NCBI RefSeq assembly: GCF_030815415.1 | Contig: NZ_JAUSWW010000001.1 | Location: 1,674,001 to 1,738,000 of the forward strand | DNA length: 64,000 nucleotides | Source of the DNA: Streptomyces canus | Lineage (GTDB): Bacteria; Actinomycetota; Actinomycetes; Streptomycetales; Streptomycetaceae | Direction: 5' to 3' | In this document: piece by piece, positions 26,492-34,458 of the stretch | Layout: the number at the start of each line of letters is the position of its first letter | Position numbering within the stretch: the stretch's first letter is position 1 | The notes under the pieces: model-generated | What the model saw: only the letters and a program-made list of their open reading frames with translations | Database searches by the model: none | Told to the model about the DNA's origin: nothing | Translations under genes and position numbers: made by a program

Positions 26492-28036
26492 TCAGCGCCG
26501 CGACCTGTACATGGCGAACTGCGCTATCCGTACGGTGCTCCGGGACCCGGTGACCCGTACCCGCCACCGCCGGGCCCGCACCGGAACCGGCAGCAGCAGG
26601 ATCCGGCTCGCGCCGACCGTCCCGGCCCGGGTCACCTCCGTCCAGGCTCCGTCGCGCAGCGCCTCCACCACGAAGCTCTCGACCTGCTGACCGTGCGCGA
26701 TGTCCTCGGCCAGCCGGAACCGGTCCACCTCGCGGGCGGTGCCGAGGTCGACGGTCACGAGGCCGGGTGCGACGGTCGTACGGGCGTCGCGCGCCAGGTC
26801 CTCGGGCAGCTCCCGGTCGATGCGTTCCCGGAACTCACGCAGCCGGGTCACGTCCGCGGCGGGCAGCAACCCGTCGGTGTCCGGCGGGATGTTGAGGAGG
26901 AGCACCGCGTTGCGCCCCACGGACCCGAAATAGATGTCCGTCAACTGGTCGACACTCTTGGGTTGTTGGTCGGCGTGGTAGAACCAGCCGTCCCTGATGG
27001 ACACATCGCACTCCGCGGGCCACCACTGGAGGTAGTCGGTGTCGGGCTGCGCCCGCACCAGCGCGGCACGGCTGCCCTGGTCGGCGGTGTCGTAGGACAG
27101 TGCCCAGTCGGTGCGCCCGTACTGGTTCTCCTTGACCGGCACGACGCTCCACTCGTCCTCGCGCGCCAGCCCGCTCTCGTTGCCGACCCAGCGCAGGTCG
27201 GGGCCGGTGACGGCGATAGCCGCGTCCGGCGCGAGCGCGCGCACCAGCGTGTACCAGCTGTCCCAGTCGTAGCTCTCCACCTTGTCCGGCGGGATGCGGC
27301 CCTGGGCGCCGTCGAACCAGACCTCGTCGACCGGGCCGTACTCGGTGAGGACTTCGTAGAGCTGGTTGAGCATGTGGGCGCCGTAGTCGGTGGCGTCCAG
27401 CGTGTACGTCTGCGCGGGTGTGCGGTCGTCGCCCTCGACGGGGGTGGGGATGGTGCGCGTGGAGCGGGCGCTGCCGTTGGCGTAGACGCCGTCCAGGTAC
27501 TGGTTCTCGTCGGCGGGCGAGATGTAGACGCCGACCTTGATGCCGTGGCGCCTCATGGAGTCGGCGAAGGAGCGCAGTACGTCACCCTGTCCGTCGCGCC
27601 AGCTGCTGGAGGCGACGGTGTGGTCGGAGTAGCGGGATGGGTAGAGGACGAAGCCGTCGTGGTGTTTGACGGTGAGGATGGCCAGCTGGAAGCCACCGTC
27701 GCGCAGGGCCCTGGCCCACTGGTCGGTGTCCAGGGCGGCGGGCTGGAAGACGTCCGGGTCCTCGTCCCCCGTCCCCCATTCCAGGCCGGTGAAGGTGTTG
27801 ACGCCGAAGTGCAGGAACGCGGTGCGCTCCAGGGCCTGCCAGGCGATCTGCCGTGGGGTGGGCCGGACGTGGGACGCCTTGCGCACCAGGTCCTCGGCCG
27901 TGTCGTCGGGGCCGACGGGGATGCGGTAGGCGGGTTCTGCCGGAAGGGGGGCTCCGGTGGCGGATGTCGGGGTGAGGCCTGTCGCGAGGAACGCGGAGAC
28001 CGAGCCGGCGACGAAGGTGCGTCTGGAGACGGTCAT
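26492..28036 (-). CDS. GH29 alpha-L-fucosidase, Tat-exported
   Basis: A 514-aa protein starting MTVSRRTFVAGSVSAFLATG, a clear twin-arginine signal (SRRTF). The GH29 barrel at about residues 50-390 includes FGVNTFTGLEWG, LTVKHHDGFVLYPS, GVYISPADENQY and the nucleophile segment EVWFDGAQGR (Asp). The C-terminal ~120 residues form a beta-sandwich like F5/8 or related binding domains. It releases L-fucose from glycans outside the cell, feeding the importer encoded 2-8 kb away. An upstream in-frame ATG at 28054 overlaps the GH20 stop. The fucosidase is probably expressed from the GH20 promoter. Confidence 0.9.
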   Translation of the reverse strand: MTVSRRTFVAGSVSAFLATGLTPTSATGAPLPAEPAYRIPVGPDDTAEDLVRKASHVRPTPRQIAWQALERTAFLHFGVNTFTGLEWGTGDEDPDVFQPAALDTDQWARALRDGGFQLAILTVKHHDGFVLYPSRYSDHTVASSSWRDGQGDVLRSFADSMRRHGIKVGVYISPADENQYLDGVYANGSARSTRTIPTPVEGDDRTPAQTYTLDATDYGAHMLNQLYEVLTEYGPVDEVWFDGAQGRIPPDKVESYDWDSWYTLVRALAPDAAIAVTGPDLRWVGNESGLAREDEWSVVPVKENQYGRTDWALSYDTADQGSRAALVRAQPDTDYLQWWPAECDVSIRDGWFYHADQQPKSVDQLTDIYFGSVGRNAVLLLNIPPDTDGLLPAADVTRLREFRERIDRELPEDLARDARTTVAPGLVTVDLGTAREVDRFRLAEDIAHGQQVESFVVEALRDGAWTEVTRAGTVGASRILLLPVPVRARRWRVRVTGSRSTVRIAQFAMYRSRR

Positions 28037-28053
28037 GGAGGTGGGGCTCCTCA

Positions 28054-29680
28054 TCAGGTCAACTGCCATACGGCGGGCGGGTGCTGGTCGGGCGGGTACT
28101 GCACGATCCGGCCGTGCGTCACGCTCATGGCCATCTGCGTGATGGCGTTGACGAGGCGGTATCCGTCCCCGGTGCGCCGCAACTCCCAGCGCTGCAGCGT
28201 GTTCGCGGCGGCGCAGGTGTCCCAGGTGGCCTCGACGCCGGGCTGGAGCGGCACGTTGAGCGTGAGCCTGCCGCGGGTCGCCCCAGGTGGCCTGGGCGAT
28301 GTGGCGCAGGGCGGGCCAGAGCCGTACCGCGACCTCGTTCTCGGTCTCCCCGCGCCCGTTGTCCGGCCAGAGGCTGATCTTCGCGCCGGTGATGCCCTCG
28401 GCGGAGGTGAGCTTCTCGCCCTCGAAGCTGCGTGGGTCCCACCTCTGGTCGTACAGGCCCTCGGTGTCGCTGTGGAAGCCGCCGCGGACGAGGTAGAGGG
28501 CGTAGGCCGCGTTCATCAACGGATAGCCCTGGGCGATGATCCGGCTGGGCTTGACCGTCACGTTCAGCCAGTGCTCGACGGTCGTGCCGGCCGTCACCGG
28601 GACGGTGTTGGCGCCGGTGAGCCCGTCGTTCCAGATGCGCAGCCTCTTGCCCTTGGCCGCCGCGTAGGCGTGGACGCGGTTGACGAAGTCGATGAAGGCG
28701 TCCTGCGGGGTGGCGCCGGAACCGTACCTGTCCTGGGCGTACTCGAGGATCTGCGGGTACTTGGCGAAGTCGGAGCCGAGCATGTACTCGTCGGCGCCCA
28801 TGTGCCAGGCCGGGGCCTTGAAGACCTGGGCGTACTCGTCGATCAGGCCGGTGTAGTAGTCGAAGGCGGCGGCCCGGGTGATGTCGAGCCGTGAGGGCTG
28901 CTTGGCACCGTCGGCGTCGGTGAGCTGGAGATCGGGGCGGTTCTCGATCCACGGGTCCATGTGCCCGGGGGAGTTGATCTCCGGGATGATCTCGACGTGG
29001 TACTTCTCGCCGAGGGCGACGAGCCGGCGGATCTCGTCCTTGGTGTAGTAGCCCCAGGTGTTCGCCTCGGGGTGGGCCTTGCTCTTCACCTTCAGTTCGA
29101 GCAACAGCTGGTTGAGCTTGTGGTACGCCATCTCCCGGACGAGGTTCTCCAGCCAGGGCAGGGAGATGTGGATGTAGCAGGCGCAGACGCCGACTCCGCG
29201 TTCCTTGTAGCGCGGTACGTCGACCGTGCGTCCGGCGGGGATCCTGTCGCCCTGGGCGAGGAGCTGGAGGAGGGTCCGGGTGCCGTAGAAGGCGCCGGTC
29301 TCGGTGGCGCCGGTCACCGACAGCCGCTTCCCGGACCGGAGTTCGTAGCCCTCGACCCCGAGCGGCTTCCGGGACGGCTGGACCTCGACAACGATGTCCC
29401 CGGCGCGTGCCGCGCCGCCGACGACCGGTACGGTGCCGTGTCCGGCTTCCCGCAGATCGTCGGCGAGGGTGTCGGCGACCCTGCGCCCGGCCGGGCCGTC
29501 CGCCACGAGGCGGGTGCCGGGTCCGAACTCGTAACGACCGGATTCCGGTGTCCAGTTGCCCAGTGCGGGCACCGTGACCGGCGGCCGGGTCTCCTCCTGG
29601 GCGACCGCCGGGACCGGAACCAGGAGCAGGGCCAGTGCGGCGGCGACGCCCAGGATCTGACGTCTCGGAAACGTTCTCAC
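28054..29680 (-). pseudogene. GH20 beta-N-acetylhexosaminidase with C-terminal lectin remnant, frameshifted
   Basis: Starts at GTG 29680 (ribosome site GGGAG) with a signal peptide (ILGVAAALALLLVPVPAVAQ). A GH20b N-domain and the GH20 barrel follow (KLNQLLLELKVKSKAHPEA, EINSPGHMDPW, catalytic pair in WHMGADEYM, then WLNVTVKPS). After about 468 residues (HIAQATWG, near 28275) the frame must shift to continue into a ricin-like Q-x-W stretch (QRWELRRTGDGYRLVN...VWQLT) that stops at 28054. The span is 3n+1 nt, and one extra G in a GGGG run would explain it. Without the shift the frame has no stop and reads in frame into the fucosidase. The linker before the lectin piece also looks short. Confidence 0.78.
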
Positions 29681-29693
29681 GAGCGACTCCCAT

Positions 29694-29777
29694 TCATCGG
29701 ATGACTGATGATTGGGCGACCCCCAGGGACTGTCAATGGGACGAGAAGTCAGCCGAGTTGAGCCATTGATCGGATGA
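29694..29777 (-). promoter_or_regulatory. GH20-GH29 promoter with two ATCGGATGA operators
   Basis: On the minus strand a consensus -35 TTGACA (29731-29736) is 17 bp from -10 AATCAT (29708-29713). Two related operator copies flank it: TCATCGGATGA at 29694-29704, near the transcription start, and TGATCGGATGA at 29767-29777, upstream of -35. Their wider match is CATTSATCGGATGAC. The centres are 73 bp apart, about seven helical turns, which suggests a looping or dual-site repressor distinct from the fucose GntR site. Confidence 0.65.
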
Positions 29778-29952
29778 CCTGGGCTTCTTCGGATGCCCGG
29801 TCGCCAAAAGTCCAAGAACACCGCCGCGAATGTCCAAGGCGGTCCTCCACGCGCCCGAAGGCCCGTCCCGGGCCCGTCCCCCTCTCGACGTGACGCCCGA
29901 GCAGAGGCACAGTTCTCCCTACGTACTCGCCAGTACCCCCCGAGGAGCACCC

Positions 29953-31296
29953 GTGACCAGCTGGATCGGCCGGACCGCCGCCGAGATCGCCGCCGCCGTG
30001 CAGGAGAAGCGGGCCACACCCCGTGAGGTGGTGGCCGAGCACCTCGCCCGGATCGAGCGGCTCGACGGCCGTATCGGGGCCTTCCGGACGGTACGGGCCG
30101 AAGCCGCGCTCGCCGAGGCCGACGAGGTCGGTGCCCGCGCCGACCTGGCCGAGCTGCCCCTCGCGGGTGTGCCGATCGCCGTCAAGGACAACCTCGCCGT
30201 ACGCGGCGAGTCCAAGCGCGTCGGCTCCGCGGCCACGCTGGACACCCCCTCCGCCGAGGACCATGTCACGGTGGCCCGGCTGCGGGCGGCGGGTGCGGTG
30301 GTCGTGGGTCTGACCAACGTGCCGGAGCTGTGCGTCTTCGGTACGACGGAGGGCGTCCACGGCACCGCCCGCAACCCCTGGGACACCTCGCGCACCGCGG
30401 GCGGCTCCTCGGGCGGCAGCGCGGCCGCGGTCGCCGCGGGCCTGGTGCCGATCGCGCTGGGCAATGACGGCATGGGCTCCCTGCGCATCCCGGCGGCCAA
30501 CTGCGGCCTCGTCACCATCAAGCCCGGCCACGGCGTGGTCCCGGCGGGCGTCAGCGACGGCGACTGGTTCGGCATGTCCGAGAACGGGCCCCTCGCCACG
30601 ACGGTCGAGGACGCCCGGCTGATGCTGCACATCCTGGCGGACACGGAGCCGGCGTCCCCGTCCGCCGCCACGACGCACACGATCGCACTCTCCCTGCGCA
30701 GCCCGATCGCCGGCATCGCCATCACCAAGCCCTACACGGCCGCCGCCCGGGAGGCCGCCGGAGTCCTGATGAAGGCGGGCCACCAGGTCCGCCGCGCCGA
30801 CCCGTCCTACCCGCTGTCGCTGAGTTTCACCTCGCTCGCCCACTGGACGGCGGGCACCTCCGAGGACGCCCAGGGTCTGGACCCGCGACAGCTGACGCGC
30901 CGCACCCGGGTCCACGCGGCGGTGGGCCGCCGCTTCGTGAAGGGCGTGCGCACCGGCACGAGCCGCGACGCACTGCGCCGCCGCCTGGAGCCGTTCTTCG
31001 AGGAGTACGACGTCCTGCTCACCCCGGCCCTGGCCCGCCGCTCCCCCAAGTCGGCGCCCTGGCACGAGCGGGGCTGGCTCCGCAACGTGCTCGCCAACAC
31101 CAACTACTCGCCGCTCACCCCGCCCTGGAACCTCACCGGCTGGCCCGCGATGTCCGTCCCCTTCGGCACGCTCCCGTCCGGCGCCCCCACCGCCGTACAA
31201 CTGGTGGGAAGGCCGGGCTCGGAGGCGGTACTGCTGGAGGTCGCGGAGCAGCTGGAGAAGCTGCACCCGTGGGAGCGGACGGCACCGCTGGACTGA
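29953..31296 (+). CDS. Amidase (amidase signature family)
   Basis: A 447-aa protein from GTG 29953 (site GAGGAG). It has the amidase-signature Lys in IAVKDNLAV (near residue 80) and the Gly/Ser-rich signature TAGGSSGGSAAAVAAG (near 155) with the cis-Ser. The nucleophile-region segment GNDGMGSLRIPAA (near 180) has N/M substitutions relative to the usual GTDxGGSxR. The family hydrolyses linear amides; the substrate is unknown. The 272-nt gap upstream holds the divergent GH20 promoter; I see no clear promoter for this gene. Confidence 0.87.
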   Translation: MTSWIGRTAAEIAAAVQEKRATPREVVAEHLARIERLDGRIGAFRTVRAEAALAEADEVGARADLAELPLAGVPIAVKDNLAVRGESKRVGSAATLDTPSAEDHVTVARLRAAGAVVVGLTNVPELCVFGTTEGVHGTARNPWDTSRTAGGSSGGSAAAVAAGLVPIALGNDGMGSLRIPAANCGLVTIKPGHGVVPAGVSDGDWFGMSENGPLATTVEDARLMLHILADTEPASPSAATTHTIALSLRSPIAGIAITKPYTAAAREAAGVLMKAGHQVRRADPSYPLSLSFTSLAHWTAGTSEDAQGLDPRQLTRRTRVHAAVGRRFVKGVRTGTSRDALRRRLEPFFEEYDVLLTPALARRSPKSAPWHERGWLRNVLANTNYSPLTPPWNLTGWPAMSVPFGTLPSGAPTAVQLVGRPGSEAVLLEVAEQLEKLHPWERTAPLD

Positions 31297-31302
31297 GCCG
31301 GA

Positions 31303-31845
31303 TCAGCCCCAGCCGGGCGGCAGGAGGTCCCAGGAACTGCGGCCGAGCCACTCGCCGAAGGTGATCGGGGGGTTGCCGCGGAGGCGGTCCAGGGAGAGCG
31401 GCACGATCAGACCGCAGGTGGCCCGCCCGTCCCACCACACGGTGCCGGCGAGCGGGCCGGTCAGCGCCAGGAGCGTGGCGAAGCCGCAGCCGTGCTCCTG
31501 GACGACGATCGCGCCGGCCGTCTTGCGGTCCTCGAACACTCCGCACTCGTCGTCCCACGCCTGCCAGGCGGTCTGATAGGCGTCGCCGTCGACGAAGTCC
31601 TCGGCACGCGGCTCACGGTCACCGAGCCGGTCGCCCTCGGCAACGTAGGAGTCGGGGTGCGGAAAGGGAACGGCGAGCAGCTCGCGCGCGGTACGGGAGT
31701 TGTTCTCCCACCACCAGCCCTGTTCCGTCCGTGTCAGCCGGGAGACGTTCCCGCCCGCGCCCGCCTCCAGCAGATACGTGCGGTACTCGGCCGGGAACGA
31801 GACGCCCAACTCCCGCTCGGCCGCAGCCACCTCGGCCTCGCTCAA
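31303..31845 (-). CDS. SUKH (SMI1/KNR4) domain protein
   Basis: A 180-aa protein with the SUKH opening motif LSEAEVAAAERELGVSFPAEYRTYLLEAGAGG, ending LSLDRLRGNPPITFGEWLG...LPPGWG. SUKH proteins are often immunity proteins against polymorphic toxins, but solitary copies are frequent in Streptomyces. The start is TTG at 31845, preceded by GGTGGAG at the right distance, only 14 bp after the GNAT stop. The longer frame upstream would overlap the GNAT gene entirely. No toxin gene is adjacent. Confidence 0.78.
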   Translation of the reverse strand: MSEAEVAAAERELGVSFPAEYRTYLLEAGAGGNVSRLTRTEQGWWWENNSRTARELLAVPFPHPDSYVAEGDRLGDREPRAEDFVDGDAYQTAWQAWDDECGVFEDRKTAGAIVVQEHGCGFATLLALTGPLAGTVWWDGRATCGLIVPLSLDRLRGNPPITFGEWLGRSSWDLLPPGWG

Positions 31846-31859
31846 GGCGGCGTCTCCAC

Positions 31860-32342
31860 CTACAGCGCCTTGTACATCACGTGCAGCCCCACCAGCCCCT
31901 GGCGCGGATGCTCGTACGCGTCCGGCACCGTGCCCAGGACGGTGAAGCCGAGGGAGGTCCACAGGGCGATGGCCGGGTTCGTCTCGACGACGGCGTTGAA
32001 GACCATGCCGCGGTATCCGTCGGACTTGGCGGCGGTCAGGATGTACTCGGCGAGAGCGCGGCCGATGCCCCGGCCGGTGTGGTCGGGGTCGACCATGAAG
32101 CCCGCGTTGGCCACGCGGGCGGCGGGGCCGCCGTAGTTGGGGGTGGTGTAGGCGGAGGCGACGACGGCGCCGGTCTCGTCCTCGACGACGTAGACGCGCT
32201 TGGCCGGGCTCATCCACAGGGCCCGTGCCGCCTCCTCGGAGGTGTCCGGATCCCAGGCGTAGGTCTCCCCCGCGGCGACGATCCGGTGCCAGAAAGGCCA
32301 TATCCGCGGCCAGTCGTCGGCCGCGGCTTCTCTGATCAGCAT
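31860..32342 (-). CDS. GNAT family N-acetyltransferase
   Basis: A 160-aa single GNAT domain. It starts MLIREAAADDWPRIW, has beta4 ANAGFMVDPDHTG, the acetyl-CoA pyrophosphate loop GRGIGRAL (near residue 95) and the C-terminal motif NPAIALWTSLGFTVLGTVPDAY. Relatives include phosphinothricin/methionine-sulfoximine-type acetyltransferases, but the substrate is unknown. Its ATG sits inside a perfect 11-bp hairpin and no ribosome binding site is visible. Translation may therefore be leaderless, or limited when transcribed from the upstream small gene. Confidence 0.88.
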   Translation of the reverse strand: MLIREAAADDWPRIWPFWHRIVAAGETYAWDPDTSEEAARALWMSPAKRVYVVEDETGAVVASAYTTPNYGGPAARVANAGFMVDPDHTGRGIGRALAEYILTAAKSDGYRGMVFNAVVETNPAIALWTSLGFTVLGTVPDAYEHPRQGLVGLHVMYKAL

Positions 32343-32367
32343 GGGCGTGAGTCTGGCACGCCCATGC
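32339..32367 (-). terminator. 11-bp perfect hairpin covering the GNAT start codon
   Basis: GCATGGGCGTG (32339-32349) and CACGCCCATGC (32357-32367) pair perfectly around a 7-nt loop, 22 bp after the stop of the 57-aa gene. It can act as terminator or attenuator for that gene. Because the GNAT ATG (32342) is in the stem, it could also block GNAT translation on read-through RNA. Confidence 0.62.
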
Positions 32368-32388
32368 TGACGGCGATCGCGACGGGGC

Positions 32389-32562
32389 TCAGTCCACGCT
32401 GGGCAGGATGTGGGGTTCGGCCAGGTCGTCCTCGTATCCCGCGAGACGGATGGGGGCGGACCGTGCCCACACGTCGAGGCTGCCGAGCTGTCCGGGCCGG
32501 CGGCCCGCTCTCTCGGGGCGTTCCTTGGGCCGTTGATCGCGATTCGTCTTCTCCGGTGTCAC
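32389..32562 (-). CDS. 57-aa small protein with acidic C-terminal tail
   Basis: GTG start at 32562 with a strong AAGGAG site 6 nt upstream. The predicted protein has a very basic N-terminal half (EKTNRDQRPKERPERAGRRP) and a hydrophobic/acidic C-terminal half carrying WARSAPIRLAGYEDD and ending HILPSVD. The ribosome site, the charge split and codon use like its neighbours mark it as real. No domain is recognised. It is too large and Cys-free for a typical lanthipeptide, but a basic leader plus compact acidic tail resembles a modified-peptide precursor or small regulator. The next genes in the same direction are GNAT and SUKH, beyond a hairpin. Confidence 0.75.
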   Translation of the reverse strand: MTPEKTNRDQRPKERPERAGRRPGQLGSLDVWARSAPIRLAGYEDDLAEPHILPSVD

Positions 32563-32873
32563 CGCGCACTCCTTATGTGTCGGGTCACCCTCGGGGCATA
32601 CCGGTCAGTGTGCGATCTGTCACCGGACGCCCGCTCGGGTCTGAGTCGAGAACAGTTCGGACGCGGTGGCGCCGGTCACTCATGTCAGAACAGGCCGTGG
32701 TGATCGGCTGCCCCAGGACGGACCGTGGGTGTGGGTGGGACCCCGTACTGCTGTCCGTCCGCTACAGATTAACCAAATGAGCGGAGGCCCGCTCGATGGG
32801 GCTGAAAACAAGGGGTAACTTTCCCAAGTCGCCCGTGTGCACTCGGTCCTACTATGTGGGGTTTTGTCATCTG

Positions 32874-33083
32874 ATGCCCCGTCGAGACATCACCCGTTCG
32901 GCCTACGTCGGCGCTCGCGCCTTCGAGCACCCCGACAGCGCAGTTCAAGTCCCGTTGGCCGCATCGCAAGGCGGCCATGATCTGCTGACGGACGGCAACG
33001 GCTTGTCCGGCGGGAGGACTGACGCTCCCCCAGCGCCTGAAGGGCCTGGGGGGACCCCCAGCTGCGCAGTGTCGAAGAGCTGA
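32874..33083 (+). CDS. Possible 69-aa small protein coupled to the HD gene
   Basis: The ATG at 32874 opens PRRDITRSAYVGARAFEHPDS, then QVPLAASQGGHDLLTDGNG, sequence that looks coding. The last ~22 codons read through a palindromic repeat and look non-functional. The stop overlaps the HD-gene ATG as TGATG. TACTAT at 32850-32855 could be a -10. An upstream in-frame ATG (32796) lies in AT-richer DNA. The rest of the 520-nt gap (32563-33082) holds the promoter of the 57-aa gene on the other strand and nothing else I can identify. The tail may be the result of repeat insertion. Confidence 0.4.
   Translation: MPRRDITRSAYVGARAFEHPDSAVQVPLAASQGGHDLLTDGNGLSGGRTDAPPAPEGPGGTPSCAVSKS
33024..33062. repeat. 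Small GC palindromic repeat at the HD-gene start
   Basis: Three arms fold alternately: TCCCCCAG (33026-33033), CTGGGGG (33046-33052) and CCCCCAG (33055-33061). The first pairs with the second over a 12-nt loop, or the second pairs with the third with a 2-nt gap. A related C/G palindrome occurs at 40765-40782. It directly precedes the HD start codon. Confidence 0.55.
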
Positions 33084-33451
33084 TGGATCTGCTGTACGCC
33101 TGCCGGCATCAGCACGCGCTGCGGACCGCCGCGCTGCTGCGCCGTGGCCGGCCCGCCGACAAGGAGCTCCAAGTGGCGGGGCTGGTGCACGACATCGGGG
33201 AGCTGCTGTGCCCGGGCGACGAGATCCTTCGGGCCGAGCGCGCGGCCGAAGCCGTACGGTCCCTGCTGGGCGAGCGGGTCTTCCACCTCGTACGCAGCCG
33301 GGGCCCCGCCGCCGACGACGACCTGCTGCGCCTGCGGCTGGCCGACGAGGAGGGCCGGACCGCGGGCTTCGACGCCGGGGCCCTGGAGGACTGGCGCACC
33401 GTGCTGGACTTGGTGGCGGCCCGGAACTCCCGTCTCGGGGCTGTCGACTGA
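33083..33451 (+). CDS. Short HD-domain protein (PhnZ/MIOX-like), possibly truncated
   Basis: A 122-aa protein with an HD-type metal motif: His in CRHQHALRTAALLRRGRPADKELQVAGLVHDIGELL, where HD is near residue 38. These resemble the mixed-valent diiron oxygenase/phosphohydrolase HD branch. Relatives as I recall them are ~180-200 aa, with further His ligands in a central segment that is missing here between FHLVRS and DDDLLRLRLADE. The protein may therefore be inactive or a regulatory remnant. The start is ATG 33083; in frame upstream the sequence runs into the palindromic repeat with no better start. Confidence 0.65.
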   Translation: MDLLYACRHQHALRTAALLRRGRPADKELQVAGLVHDIGELLCPGDEILRAERAAEAVRSLLGERVFHLVRSRGPAADDDLLRLRLADEEGRTAGFDAGALEDWRTVLDLVAARNSRLGAVD

Positions 33452-33476
33452 CGACCCGTCATGAGACGGTACGCCG

Positions 33477-34283
33477 ATGACGTCGCCGTACGGACTTCAG
33501 GGCAGGGCCGCGATCGTCACCGGCGGCACACGCGGCATCGGGCGGGAGGTCGCCGGGCAACTGGCGTCGGCGGGCGCACTGGTCTGCGTGACCGCGCGCG
33601 ACACGGCGGAGGTGCGGCGGGTCGCCGCCGAGCTGGGCGGCATCGGCGTGGCGGGCACCGTGGCGGATCCGGCGCATCTGGACGAGGTCGTCCGGCTCGC
33701 CCTGGACGCGTTCGGCCGGATCGACGTCGTCGTCAACAACGCGGCGACCAACCAGCCGTACGGCCCGCTCATGGACGCCGATCCGCGGGCCTGGCGCGAG
33801 GCGTTCCTGGTCAACGTGGAGGCGCCGCTGCGGCTGGTGCAGGGCGCGTGGCGGGCGTGGATGCGGGAGCACGGCGGTACGGTCGTCAACATCTGCACGG
33901 AGGGCGCGGACCATGTGGGCCCACAGGTCGGTGCCTACGGGACCAGCAAGGCGGCCCTGCTCCATCTCACCCGGCAGCTCGCGGGCGAACTGGCCCCGCG
34001 GGTCCGGGTCAATTCCGTCTCCCCCGGTCTCGTACGCACGGAAATGGCCCGTTTCGTATGGGAGCCGGGCGAGGACGACCTCGCGGCGGGGCTGCCGCTC
34101 GGACGGATCGGGGAGCCGGCGGACGTGGCCCGGGCCGTCATCTGGCTGGCCTCGGACGCGGCCGAGTGGGTGACCGGGGCGGACCTGCTCGTGGACGGGG
34201 GGACCAGCGTGCGGGCCGCGTACTCCTCCGGGACGTACGCGGTGCACGAGCGGCTGCGCTCACGGGCGCCGGGAACCGGCTGA
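33477..34283 (+). CDS. SDR family oxidoreductase
   Basis: A 268-aa classical short-chain dehydrogenase. It has TGGTRGIGRE (near residue 16), NNAATNQPYG near 90, YGTSK near 158 and PGLVRTEMARF. The catalytic Ser position, 13 residues before Tyr, is Thr (NICTEGA). C-terminal LLVDGGTSVRAAYSSG is typical. It resembles 3-oxoacyl-ACP reductase-like SDRs; the substrate is unknown. The start ATG 33477 has only a weak ribosome site. It is 25 bp after the HD gene. Confidence 0.85.
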   Translation: MTSPYGLQGRAAIVTGGTRGIGREVAGQLASAGALVCVTARDTAEVRRVAAELGGIGVAGTVADPAHLDEVVRLALDAFGRIDVVVNNAATNQPYGPLMDADPRAWREAFLVNVEAPLRLVQGAWRAWMREHGGTVVNICTEGADHVGPQVGAYGTSKAALLHLTRQLAGELAPRVRVNSVSPGLVRTEMARFVWEPGEDDLAAGLPLGRIGEPADVARAVIWLASDAAEWVTGADLLVDGGTSVRAAYSSGTYAVHERLRSRAPGTG

Positions 34284-34334
34284 GTGCGGGTGCCCGAGAT
34301 CAAAGCGGTCGCGCGGTGCCCTCCGACAGGGCGA

Positions 34335-34354
34335 CAGGCCCGCGGGTGGGCCTG
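34335..34354 (+). terminator. Hairpin after the plus-strand SDR
   Basis: CAGGCCC (34335-34341), a 6-nt loop and GGGCCTG (34348-34354) form a perfect 7-bp stem 51 bp past the stop, followed by TAT. It belongs to a convergent gene pair. Confidence 0.6.
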
Positions 34355-34400
34355 TATGGGATCGAACCACGAAGAACGCGTGACCATCGCACCGGGCACA

Positions 34401-34431
34401 CCGGCGCTCCACCGTCACGGTAGAACGCCGG
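34401..34431 (-). terminator. 14-bp hairpin after the minus-strand SDR
   Basis: In minus-strand RNA, CCGGCGTTCTACCG pairs with CGGTGGAGCGCCGG around a TGA triloop, using U-G and U-A pairs that the plus strand cannot make. This points to function in transcripts from the 34459-35976 gene, whose stop is 28 bp upstream. Confidence 0.65.
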
Positions 34432-34458
34432 CACCCGGGCCCGCGAGCGAATAAGGGC

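Noticed and set aside
26492..30019. One 1175-aa gene spanning hexosaminidase and fucosidase as a genuine designed fusion
   Set aside because: The ~80 residues joining the two enzymes are out-of-frame, arginine-rich nonsense while the true lectin-like C-terminus lies in another frame; treated as a frameshift product, with the read-through listed only as a hypothesis.
32336..32569. 77-aa minus-strand frame overlapping the 57-aa gene
   Set aside because: The 57-aa frame has the AAGGAG site at correct spacing and a structured charge pattern; the 77-aa frame is Pro/Arg-rich shadow.
34348..34442. Possible tRNA on the minus strand (GGTTCGATCC-like T loop with 6 of 7 acceptor pairs)
   Set aside because: D-arm and anticodon arm cannot be formed; the apparent acceptor 3' arm belongs to the perfect terminator hairpin at 34335-34354 and the middle to the 34401-34431 hairpin.
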